64,000 nucleotides of DNA, taken from NCBI RefSeq assembly GCF_041346925.1, contig NZ_CP166840.1, positions 496,001 to 560,000 of the forward strand. Reading direction: 5' to 3'. A program made the translations under genes and the position numbers. This DNA comes from Agaribacterium sp. ZY112 (lineage in GTDB: Bacteria > Pseudomonadota > Gammaproteobacteria > Pseudomonadales > Cellvibrionaceae). This document shows, piece by piece, positions 46,635 through 55,800 of this stretch. A model generated the notes under the pieces. The model saw only the letters and a list, made by a program, of their open reading frames with translations. It was not told the DNA's origin and made no database searches. How positions within the stretch are numbered: the stretch's first letter is position 1; each line of letters starts with the position of its first letter.

Positions 46635-47768
46635 ATGGCCACTAGTAAGTGGAAACGCATTGTTATTAAAGTTGGCAGCGCATTAATCGCTCCCAACCGT
46701 GACGGCTGCAGTCGTCAGTATTTATTAAGCATTGCGAACTTCATCGTGCGCTGCCGTATATCAGGCATACAAACTGTATTGGTCTCCTCTGGCTCTGTAG
46801 CTGCTGGCTCCCACTTATTTAAAGACGCCGACACCTCATCGATGACTGTCAAAAAAGCGATGGCTGCAGCGGGCCAAACTGAAATGATGGCAACCTGGGA
46901 TAAGCTATTTGATTTTAGCACTGCACAAGTTTTATTAACTCACGCAGACTTAAGAAATAGATACCGATACTGCAGTGTAAGAGACACACTTGAAGCCTTG
47001 CTTGAAGGCGGTATCTTACCCATCGTTAATGAAAACGATACCGTAACAACGGATAAATTAAAGGTAGGTGATAACGATAATTTAGCAGCTATGGTCGCAA
47101 CAGCAGCTAATGCGGACGCCTTAATTATCTGCTCGGATATTAATGGCCTCTACACTGCCAATCCACACAAAGAAAAAGATGCCAAATTAATTCCAAACGT
47201 CTATGAAATCGACCAAAGTATTTACAATATGGCTGGCGGTGCAACCAGCAGTGTTGGCACTGGTGGCATGAAAACTAAAATCGAAGCTGCTGAAAAAGCC
47301 GTCAGCCACGGTATCGACACCTATATTGTTGATGGTTTTAATGAAAACAGCTTTAACCAATTATTAGCAGGCGAAAACCCTGGCACTCGGTTTCATCCTC
47401 ATAGCTCACCTATGCAGGATCGTGCTCACTGGATGAAACACACCACTAAAGAACAGGGTGAACTCATTGTTGAAGATAGCTTTGCTATCGATTCAGAATC
47501 AGAAGAAGAACTTTTGGTGCCTCAAGATCTTGTTGACGTAACAGGAGAATTCTCTGTAGGCGACGTAGTATTACTGAAGAAAGAGAATGGTGAAGAGCTT
47601 GCCAAAGTAAAAACCAACTATAGCAGCTGTCTACTAAACTTTGTTGCTACACAAGATAATGAACACATATCTCAGCAATTAGACGATACAGAAGAACCTC
47701 TTATTTCTGAAAAATACATTTCAGTTATGGATAAAAATACAGAAAATAAAAACACCAAGAATAAGTAA
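46635..47768 (+). CDS. proB: Glutamate 5-kinase (ProB)
   Basis: A 377-residue enzyme with an amino-acid kinase domain (IVIKVGSALIAP, LVSSGSVAAG, NENDTVTTDKLKVGDNDNLAAMVA, SSVGTGGMKTKIEAA) and a C-terminal PUA domain (from about 275). It makes glutamyl-5-phosphate, the first step to proline. AGGAGAATCAC precedes the ATG. The C-terminal tail is low-complexity (DKNTENKNTKNK). The pairing with putP instead of proA is unusual; it may be a second, osmotically regulated copy. Confidence 0.9.
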   Translation: MATSKWKRIVIKVGSALIAPNRDGCSRQYLLSIANFIVRCRISGIQTVLVSSGSVAAGSHLFKDADTSSMTVKKAMAAAGQTEMMATWDKLFDFSTAQVLLTHADLRNRYRYCSVRDTLEALLEGGILPIVNENDTVTTDKLKVGDNDNLAAMVATAANADALIICSDINGLYTANPHKEKDAKLIPNVYEIDQSIYNMAGGATSSVGTGGMKTKIEAAEKAVSHGIDTYIVDGFNENSFNQLLAGENPGTRFHPHSSPMQDRAHWMKHTTKEQGELIVEDSFAIDSESEEELLVPQDLVDVTGEFSVGDVVLLKKENGEELAKVKTNYSSCLLNFVATQDNEHISQQLDDTEEPLISEKYISVMDKNTENKNTKNK

Positions 47769-47787
47769 TATTATCAACACATTTAAA

Positions 47788-47822
47788 ACTAGCCGAACAC
47801 ACATAGATTGCGCCCGGCTAGT
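47788..47822. terminator. Possible hairpin between convergent proB and GH86
   Basis: ACTAGCCG (47788-47795) pairs with CGGCTAGT (47815-47822). The loop is 19 bases and no clear T-run follows, so termination is uncertain. Confidence 0.35.
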
Positions 47823-47827
47823 ATTAG

Positions 47828-49957
47828 TTATTTACGCAAACTAAGTATTCGGCGCTTTAATACTCTTAAAGAAAACAAGAGCAACATAACGAAGATAACA
47901 TCCTTAGCTAATGACCCTGCACCCTCTTCAATTTCCACTGAAGGGCTTTCAAGGTCTTCTGGCTCTTCCTTATTAGCGATATCTGTTAACTCGAAACCTT
48001 GTAAAGTCACACTCGTCACATAGCCACCCTCATCAGGAAACTGTATGGCAATGCGGTTACTCTCTGCCAGTAAACTTACATCAAGAGGTATCTCTAGCAT
48101 GCCAAAAAATTCAGCGCGATTAACTTGATCATCACCAGCAATTTCAAGGGGGGCATCAACCATAGTTCCATTAATCGATACTAATGGCTGTTTAGATAAA
48201 GAATGTGAACGACTAAAACTTAACCTTAATATTGCATCACGCCACATATCCACCTGCAAACCATCAATATTAAACTCAAGCGCCCCTTCAGCCACGATAG
48301 GCTGAAGATATTTGTCTGCATAATACTGTTTTTCATCAATCCGATCTGACAACTCAATAGCAGTATGTGTCTCGTATTCAACAATAAGCGTTGCTTCAGG
48401 CTCTAATACAAACTGCTCTGGTAATACTGACAACTGGCTTTCTTTAAGGACGGGTTTATTTATATTAGTATCCAAGTATAAATTCTTGATTTTTATACTT
48501 TTCAAATTATCTTGTGTTATACCTTTTACACTTAGATTAACTACTTCTTGATCATAATTAAGGTTATTCAAAATCACGTAACTTTTATCGTCATCAACAT
48601 AGGAGTCCACAAGTACATCAGGGTCGCTTGCCTGTGTCTCGACACGAATACCATTAACATCAGACCAAAGCTCATAAAATTTAATCAGCTCAGTAAAAAC
48701 CCAATCGTCCCCCTCTTCACCCGGCATTTCATGTGCTTGTCGCATTAAACGCCAGTCATAAGGGGTACCGGGGGAAACAGGGTCTTGATACCAAGTTGCT
48801 TTCATTAAACTAAAAGGGATAGCTTTTAATATATCATTAGGGCGAGCCATAAATTGCAGCATCATTGGGCTAAACCCTTTCATCAAATGCCAGTCTCGCT
48901 CAGGTGTCCAGCTTCCAGAGGACTCTCCAATAGAATCGCGCCCACCGTATTCAGATATCACATAGGGCTTAGTTTCACCTATCGCTAACATACTGTATTG
49001 CTCAACCATATCGAAAGTAGCCTCTAAGCGACTGCCTTTAAAATTTTCTTCTCCTTCAAGAGGTTGGGAATTAATATCGTAGCGATTATGAAAGTCATAA
49101 AAATGTATTGAGAAAAAATCCATTTTCTCTGCGCTAATATCAACAAATGGTTTCATCATAAACTCCCATCCCTGGAAATCATTAAAATCAAAGACCGGAA
49201 AAGCTGCAGTATAACCACCAACTAATATATCGCTTTCATGTGAACGAATTTCGTCAGCAATCTCATTATGGAATTCAAAAATTCGTTCAGGAGGCTCAGA
49301 TTCAGCCCCTCTAAATGGCGCTCGTATCGTTAGTTCAAGAATAGGTTCATTAATCACCTCAAAGAGCTTGGGCCTAGGAGATCCCTCACTGGGAAGCTGA
49401 TCATCATCACGATAAAACTCATTAAAATAGCTAGCTGTAAATTCACCCAAAGCTTTAGATCCAGAAATAGCCCACGGGCTTTTTCCACTTTCCTCAGCAG
49501 GGGATGTAGACGTGTCATACCAATAATTAAACCACTGCCCTCCAATCATCACGTCTTGGCGATTATCGTATTTATGCCAACGCTCTAAACGCTCACCATA
49601 AACTTCTGTACGTTGGCGCTGCCCTTCCGTAACAATCCAGTTAGGATCGACAAAGCCTGCGCGATTCATATCTTCGTCAGCCTGGTCTAAATTATACCGA
49701 AGGTGACCATTATCCCTTCCGAAATACGCATCAAGATCGCTCAATAAATAATCAAGCTTATCATCTTCACCATCCCAGTCGCCCTCCAATAAAGATGAGT
49801 GCACAGTAACAAATTTGCTTCGATCAAATTCCGATACACCGCCGACACGATGCTCGGTATTCAAATACACATCCACGTCCGTATCCGCGTACGAAACAGC
49901 ACTGCTGAACGACAGGTATACAGCGAGTGAAACAAGAGGTTTATGATGTTTGTTCAT
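47828..49957 (-). CDS. GH86-type beta-agarase/porphyranase-like enzyme with C-terminal anchor
   Basis: A 709-residue paralogue of the enzyme at 12987. Start ATG 49957 opens a signal peptide (MNKHHKPLVSLAVYLSFSSAVSYA is its approximate extent, cleaved after Ala). The catalytic domain has the same opening (YLNTEHRVGGVSEFDRSKFVTVHSS), candidate acid/base Glu204 (VINEP) and nucleophile Glu336 (ISEYGG). No lipobox or repeat linker. Instead the C-terminus has an acidic Pro/Glu stretch, a hydrophobic helix (VIFVMLLLFSL) and a basic tail (RVLKRRI), a sorting/anchor-like layout. It is convergent with proB. Confidence 0.85.
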   Translation of the reverse strand: MNKHHKPLVSLAVYLSFSSAVSYADTDVDVYLNTEHRVGGVSEFDRSKFVTVHSSLLEGDWDGEDDKLDYLLSDLDAYFGRDNGHLRYNLDQADEDMNRAGFVDPNWIVTEGQRQRTEVYGERLERWHKYDNRQDVMIGGQWFNYWYDTSTSPAEESGKSPWAISGSKALGEFTASYFNEFYRDDDQLPSEGSPRPKLFEVINEPILELTIRAPFRGAESEPPERIFEFHNEIADEIRSHESDILVGGYTAAFPVFDFNDFQGWEFMMKPFVDISAEKMDFFSIHFYDFHNRYDINSQPLEGEENFKGSRLEATFDMVEQYSMLAIGETKPYVISEYGGRDSIGESSGSWTPERDWHLMKGFSPMMLQFMARPNDILKAIPFSLMKATWYQDPVSPGTPYDWRLMRQAHEMPGEEGDDWVFTELIKFYELWSDVNGIRVETQASDPDVLVDSYVDDDKSYVILNNLNYDQEVVNLSVKGITQDNLKSIKIKNLYLDTNINKPVLKESQLSVLPEQFVLEPEATLIVEYETHTAIELSDRIDEKQYYADKYLQPIVAEGALEFNIDGLQVDMWRDAILRLSFSRSHSLSKQPLVSINGTMVDAPLEIAGDDQVNRAEFFGMLEIPLDVSLLAESNRIAIQFPDEGGYVTSVTLQGFELTDIANKEEPEDLESPSVEIEEGAGSLAKDVIFVMLLLFSLRVLKRRILSLRK

Positions 49958-50169
49958 ATTCTCGGCCCTAATAGTGAGTTGGTATAGCTTTGCTTTTGCC
50001 GCTTTAAACAAAAACAATTGAGTGGGCCGGAGCTTAAATAGCAAGAGGAAAATACAAACTGTATTCTTTATAAATTAAATCTAAAATTATTATTTCCTAT
50101 TATTATTCATACACTTACAAATCATTTTATAAAAGAACAATCTCCCTAAATCAGGCTAATCCTTAACGA

Positions 50170-50400
50170 GAGACCAGCTTACATGCCTAAAACTAGCAAA
50201 ATGACGTGTATGAAATATGGCGTTGATTGCTTAGCGCCGCTAGGGTGCGAACATCACACAATAATGAAGACCGCACTAGAAAACACACCGAGATAGTAAT
50301 TGGCAGACTGCTTAATGCGGAGGTATGGCGATAGGAATAAAACTGAATGGCCTGTACGTAGCAAAAACTAAGTTATCGAATCGCCCCACAGCCCCCAAAT
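50170..50400 (-). repeat. Diverged copy of the ORF-less integron cassette repeat
   Basis: No gene is visible between the GH86 start and the IS remnant. The stretch around 50260-50300 (GCACTAGAAAACACACCGAG then ATAGTAATT) and 50370-50395 (TATCGAATCGCCCCACA) aligns by eye with the duplicated non-coding cassette at 58855-59138. It seems to be an old, decayed cassette left of the present array. Confidence 0.45.
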
Positions 50401-50408
50401 GACGGGCC

Positions 50409-50678
50409 TTAGTTAAGTGAAGGTGTGTGCATTATTGGGTTAGGTTCCGTTCTGCACATGCGAGCTTTGAGCGCCTTTAATCCGTTGTCTCGCATGATTC
50501 TCGCTACACGCTTTTGCCCAATGCGTACATCAAGTTTACGCATCTCGCGTGTTATTTGGGGGCTTCCGTAACAACCTTCATGGCGGAGGTGTTCAGCATC
50601 TTCTTGTTCACGAAGGCTCGGACCGCGCCGTCGCCAAGAATTGAATCCATCTCGACTGACATCATAAAGGCGGCACAT
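50409..50678 (-). pseudogene. IS3-family orfB, truncated
   Basis: An 89-residue frame with the N-terminal part of IS3-type OrfB (helix-turn-helix region: CRLYDVSRDGFNSWRRRGPS, then CYGSPQITREMRKLDVRIGQKRVARIMRDNGLKA). It ends in the 40-bp repeat before the rve/DDE domain would begin. Non-functional. Confidence 0.75.
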
Positions 50679-51082
50679 CAGTGATATAGAGTGCTTATCA
50701 CGATTCAGTTCGATGAACTCGAAGATTTCTTTTTTGTTGCAAAGAGTGCTGGATGGCTTTTTTTAAAAGAGTGCGCTCCTCCTGAAGGTATTGTGTTCAC
50801 GCTCTAGCTTACGTAAGCGCTTTAGCTCCGCTTTAAGCTCTGGGTCGATCTGAATATCTTTTTTCTTAGGCATGAGTTGGCCTCGGCGCATTTCCATACG
50901 CCAACGGTAAAGCATAACCTCATGAATATCGAGCGCTTCAGCACTAGCACTCTGGGAATCTCGGTTAAAGCAACTGCGGCTGCCTTAAAATCATCATCGT
51001 AGAAATTGTAATGTTGGCGCCTGGCCATTTGGCACCTCCACATAGTTAAGTGAAGGTGTGTGCATTATCGGGTTAGGTTCCG
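50410..51082 (-). mobile_element. Degraded IS3-family element flanked by 40-bp direct repeats
   Basis: Remnants of orfA and of the first part of orfB lie between two direct repeats of 40 bases (50410-50449 and 51043-51082, one mismatch) beginning TAGTTAAGTG. The left repeat encodes the end of the orfB remnant and the right one lies before orfA. This suggests a collapsed tandem insertion or a deletion product. The DDE catalytic domain is missing, so it is immobile. Confidence 0.7.
50822..51043 (-). pseudogene. IS3-family orfA, frameshifted
   Basis: The frame begins ARRQHYNFYDDDFKAAAVAL, a typical IS3 orfA start, then loses frame near 50965. The continuation (EALDIHEVMLYRWRMEMRRG and a leucine-zipper-like LKAELKRLRKLEREH) is found in another frame. 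Inactive. Confidence 0.7.
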
Positions 51083-51108
51083 AGGTCAGGTTTAACTTTT
51101 TGTTAGAA
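51083..51108 (-). other. Truncated attC remnant
   Basis: GTTAGAA at 51102-51108 directly precedes the stop side of the next cassette gene, as in every attC here, but the rest of the site is replaced by the IS remnant at 51082. The left end of the array thus appears cut by the IS. Confidence 0.4.
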
Positions 51109-51420
51109 TTAGTGCTGAGGGTCATATTGGTTTATTACGCAATAGCTACCGGACGCTGAAGTACTTATATACACAACAGCTTTTCTATTTCCAGACATAT
51201 ACATAGCCAACGCCACAGATATCATCGTTTTACGTTCTTCTGGAATTAGCATCCAAGCTGAAGATTGAGTACATCCACTGGGCTTTTCATTACCATTAAT
51301 CCTTAACAATAGTCCCTGAGGGATACTTGTGATACTCGTTACATCTCCAGCGAGATAAGTTTCTGCAGAATTAACTCCAAGTGATGCAACCATTAAAAAT
51401 ACGAAAAATATTACCTTCAT
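51109..51420 (-). CDS. Secreted protein of unknown function (orphan cassette gene)
   Basis: A 103-residue protein with a signal peptide (MKVIFFVFLMVASLGVNSA) and a short beta-rich domain with two cysteines: a GDVTSITSIPQGLL start, a central SGC and a C-terminal SGSYCVINQYD. Its layout resembles the cassette protein at 62953-63267, so the two may be related. It sits between two IS3-type elements and has lost most of its attC. Function unknown. Confidence 0.7.
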   Translation of the reverse strand: MKVIFFVFLMVASLGVNSAETYLAGDVTSITSIPQGLLLRINGNEKPSGCTQSSAWMLIPEERKTMISVALAMYMSGNRKAVVYISTSASGSYCVINQYDPQH

Positions 51421-51475
51421 AACACATGTCCTAATATTTGAAATTTGGTCTTACACACAAGAAGTAGACACCGTA

Positions 51476-52349
51476 TTAAGCGCACTCTTCGTAATAATAT
51501 TGTTCATATTCAGCGGGACTAGCGTAGTCAATCGCTGAATGTTTTCGTACTCGATTGTAAAACATTTCTATATATTCGAATACCCTCGAATATACCTGTT
51601 TAAGATTTCGATACGATCGACCGAATACTTCTTCGACCTTCAACCGAGAAAAGAAAGACTCCATGGCTGCATTATCCCAACAGCTTCCCCGGCGGCTCAT
51701 ACTTGGTGTGATATTCGCGTCATGCATAGCAAGTACGTATTCGCTTGAGCGGTATTGCACTCCTTGATCGGAGTGAAGTAGTAAATCAGGCTCACACTGA
51801 CGACTCGCAGTAGCCATATTCAGAGCGTCCATAATCAATTGTGTCGTCATTGTTTTGTCGAGTGACCAGCCTATAATTTTTCTTGAGAACAAGTCCATGA
51901 TCACCGCCAAGTAAACATGGCCCCCTTGAATCGGAATATAGGTAATATCGGAAACCCACTTCTCATTAGGCCTTAATACGGTGAAGTCGCGATTTAGTAT
52001 GTTGGCCGACACGTTGTTGATGCTTGATCCATCAGGGCTATATCGGAAGTTTTTACCGTTTCTTGCCTTTAAACCCGCTTCAGGCATCAATTTAGCGACA
52101 TGATTAACCGAGCACGCAATACCGGCTTCGTTTAGCTCAAGCGTCAAACGAGGAGCGCCATAGCGGCGCCTTAAGTCTTGAAAATGTGTCGCATATTGCG
52201 CTTCGAACCAGCTCTCGATATTCCTGCTGGAAACTAGGTTGGCGGACACGCCATTTATAGTAGCCAGATCGACTGACCTTCAAGCACCTGACCATTTTCT
52301 TGACTGAAAACTCCCCCCTAAGTGATTCAATATAGACATACCTCACCAA
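51476..52349 (-). pseudogene. IS3-family orfB transposase, one frameshift
   Basis: Two overlapping frames make one transposase: 52349-52137 (LVRYVYIESLRGEFSVKKMV, HTH_21-like part) and 52249-51476 (RRRYGAPRLTLELNEAGI then the rve domain). The DDE residues are visible in WVSDITYIPI, LLLHSDQGVQYRS and SFFSRLKVEEVF. The frame changes near 52222. Either one mutation inactivated the gene or, less likely, a second programmed shift exists. Confidence 0.8.
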
Positions 52350-52672
52350 TTTGGCTTGCTGAAGTATGCCGTCGCTTTTTTTAGGAATTCATTCTCTTCT
52401 TCAAGGTCTTTTAGCTTACGTTTAAGCTCGCGAACCTCTTCACTTTCCGTTTTCGAGTAATCCACACCATTCACACTGTTAAATTGTTTATCGGATAAAC
52501 GCTTATATTGTCGACGCCACTTATAAATTTGACCAGGGTGAATACCCAACTCTCTTGCTACTTCAGCTGCGGAAGTATCCGGGCCTTCCGATCTACGTAC
52601 AGCTTCGCGACGAAAATTTTCGGTGTAATGGTTGTATTTGTTCTTCGTTTTCTTAGTCATTTTTAACCTCAT
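52343..52672 (-). CDS. IS3-family orfA
   Basis: A 109-residue protein with a helix-turn-helix (FRREAVRRSEGPDTSAAEVARELGIHPGQIYKWRRQ) and a C-terminal leucine-zipper-like segment (VRELKRKLKDLEEENEFLKKA). An A7G run (plus-strand 52375-52382) near its end is the classic IS3 slippery site; a -1 shift there leads in frame into orfB through SDGILQQAKLVRYVYIE. Confidence 0.85.
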   Translation of the reverse strand: MRLKMTKKTKNKYNHYTENFRREAVRRSEGPDTSAAEVARELGIHPGQIYKWRRQYKRLSDKQFNSVNGVDYSKTESEEVRELKRKLKDLEEENEFLKKATAYFSKPNW

Positions 52673-52714
52673 TAGGTGGGAATGAGGTGTCTACTTTTCG
52701 TGGGTAACTCGGGA

Positions 52715-52818
52715 ACCTAACGCCAAGCTCAACTGCGTAGTAATCTGGCGCTAGTTTTGCGTTCTTTTTGCAAAACAAGCGACAGGTTGCGGAGTCAGAT
52801 TGCAGCTTCTTGTTATAG
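52715..52818 (-). other. attC site 1 (of the 1088-residue cassette)
   Basis: Outer core ACCTAAC at 52715-52721 and GTTATAG at 52812-52818, with an inner inverted repeat (TTTTGC/GCAAAA). The oriented minus-strand core GTT lies next to the neighbouring IS, and the gene stop is four bases beyond the other end. Confidence 0.8.
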
Positions 52819-52822
52819 GGCC

Positions 52823-55800
52823 TCATTGACGAAACTTACGCTTTAGAGACTCAATTATAGGAGGGTTACTTACTCCTTCTGGAATTAGTGGGTCATCATC
52901 TGAATGAATGGCCATTACCTCTATATCATTTGGCCCTATTTTCCATGCCTCTATAACATTAATACTATACTTCCGGATTGATTTTTTCTTAGCTGAATAA
53001 TTTTCTACAATTCTTTCATTCTTAACTACTGCATAGCTCAAAAAGTAGCTTTTTCGTTCATTAAATGCAGATATAAACCTATCAAGATTTACGGATGTCG
53101 AAGGAGTCATTGTATTTTTTCTGGCGATCATTTGAAAAGTTTTGTTCGAATCAAAGGTGAAATTTTCACTAATACAAACCCTGTAATGCGCAGGATTTTT
53201 TTTGTCTATATTTTTAATAATTGATATTCTTAAGCGATCTTCGCTGTCTTCATTACCAATTTCTTTTTCTAAGTCTTCGAAGATAGCTGCTGCAGCTTGT
53301 TCGTCTTCAAAAAGTACAGTTAATTCAATGTCCCCATTAGGATAAAGTGCAAATCCGGTTCCGCACCATACTGTTCTATCCCATAGCCTTATTTTAATAA
53401 GATCTTGTACCTTCATATCTTTATGGGTCAAGCTTTCATTATCAATCAACCCTTCTGGAGGTTCTCCCTTACCAGGCTTTAAATCGGTCAATGGCTTGGA
53501 CGTAGGTATAGGCTTTGGAAAGCTAGAATCCCATGGCAGAGTACGGAGCATTTCGTATCTTTTGTACTCTGCATCATTTAGAAGAGACTTAATTCGACTA
53601 ACAGCATCATTACCCATTATGTTTTGCAATCCCACAAAGCATGCACCAAATGATACTGAACGTTCTAGAGCTCTGTCTTCGCCAAGCATAGAATCCAGAG
53701 TCCTCTCCGGATTTTTTGGTCTAACCATGCGTGAAAATACGTCAATTGCGAAATCATGTAGCCAGTCTTGAATAATTTTCTGCCCAGATACGTTCAACAT
53801 ATCAGGAGTGAATGATGAACACAAAACGCTCATTTTCAGAGTTCCACCTGCATCATCAACTTCATGTGATATCTCAATTTCATCATCGTCATCGGCTGTA
53901 ATTTCAATACCAAGGCGAGATTCATATACAAATACTTGATCAACCATACATGTTGAGAAAAACTCCTCTATGACAGAGAGTAGCGTTTCAGCAAGTTCAA
54001 CCAACGGGCTTCGGAGCGGAAATGAAACAGAAATTGATGCCCCCATGACACTCGTTTCTATAGTGCTATATCGTACATCACAGTTAATAAGTATCGGTAC
54101 TGATGCACCTAAATCTGTATCTCTAACGATTTTTAAATAATCGATATATTCTTGATCAATCTTTAACTCATACTCTTCTTTAACAATATCTTCATGGCCT
54201 AATGCATACAACAAAATTGCTCTGCTAGAAAATAGTTGATATTTATCTAGTAAGTCAGGAAGTTTTGAAAAACATTTTAGGGTTTCAATATCTGCATTGA
54301 GGATGCACTGGGATAGATATGCATCAATTCTTTGGTTCTCTTTTTCAGTAAGTATTGCGCCCTCAAGATTAGTATCAACGATGCATGCAAATTCCCACCA
54401 TGATAAAGCGTAGTTAATCCTGCCTAACTTAAGTTCAATTATTGAGAGGCGAATATATATGTAGACTTGAGCCGAAAGAAGATCTCCGCTCTTCCAAAAC
54501 TCATCTGTAATAATAGAGGCTGCTAACAATAGATTAGCTCTTGAAGCCCAAAGAAGATCAACCTTCTGGTAACATTCTGACAAAAGGTTAAGTGCTACAT
54601 ATAGATCTTTCTTAGCTTCTTTTTTGTAAAGCCCCAGAAGTGATTTGCCAATAAGCTTTATTGCTTGATATGGCTCGTCAGACTCTAAACGCCTTGCCCC
54701 TCGCCTTAATGAAAGTAGAGCCCCTTTAGTATCTCCGTCTCGACGGGAGGTTTGTTCAGTAAAGAAATCAAGCAGAAGCTCATAGCTGTCTACCTCTCCA
54801 AATATGCTATCTAGCTCTGTAATTAAATCGTATAGCTCATTGAAAGAGAATCCGACTAGTAGTTCACCATCTTTTACTATTGATAGCAATGAAGAAAATA
54901 TCTCAGTTGCTTGATCAACAGACTCGATAGATTGTAGGTTAAGCAATTCAATATATACTTTAGACATTAACGCATTGCTAGGCCTTTCATCTTTTTCTGC
55001 CAGAGCAACAAGTATATTTTTTGTTTCAGATACCAGTGAATCATAATCGGTAAGGTTTTCGTTTTTTGAATTTCGACTATGGCTTGAGTAGAGACCAAGC
55101 AAAGATACTACACTGCCCCATTGCCCAGATTGTCCAATTTTTTTTGCCAAGTCGACACAAAATCGAAGTTGTTCCCGGAATAATTCGATCTCTTCAAACC
55201 ACCAATAGACCGCCCAAGCGTATTGATAATGAGCATGAAACTGCTGATATGAACCGCCATATTTTTCAGAAGCGACAATAGCTCTATCGAATAATCCTTT
55301 AGTTTCAACAACTGGCTTTTCGAGCTCTTTCGATAGGATTGCTACCTCTAGTAACCAGTCCAATTGATGTAAAAGTATCTCACTAGCATTGACCTCATCC
55401 TTGATATCATTTTCGAGCTTTTGGAGCCTAAGTGTTTTTGTGTAGTCATTAGAACCAACTTCAATTTCTCTACGCCAATCAATATCAATAGATAGGGCGT
55501 CAATAGCTAATTGTTCGTAGCCATTACTGAATATTTGATCCATGATCCAAGAAATATCTAAGATTCTAACATCAATTCCAGTTTCTTCTTTTAATGAATC
55601 TTCTATATCACTACGCTGATTTGCTTTTGTGTACATATTCGTAACACAAAAGGCCTTCTTATAATCGCGATTAGTCGCACTAATATTTCTTACATCTTTA
55701 CGACATTTTGCCTTCCAGTCTTCTTGAGTACTTACCGCAAATGCCCATCTATCTTCGTGTGAGTTTTCATTGACGCCGACAAACCAAAGTGTTTTTGTTT

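Larger units (their letters stand above)
51461..52699 (-). mobile_element. IS3-family insertion sequence (frameshifted)
   Basis: About 1.24 kb with orfA and orfB on the minus strand. Ends share an inverted repeat: GAAGTAGACACC at 51461-51472 and GGTGTCTACTT at 52686-52696. Exact termini and target duplication are not certain by eye. It lies between the orphan cassette gene and the attC at 52715. orfB has an extra frameshift, so autonomous transposition is doubtful. Confidence 0.75.
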
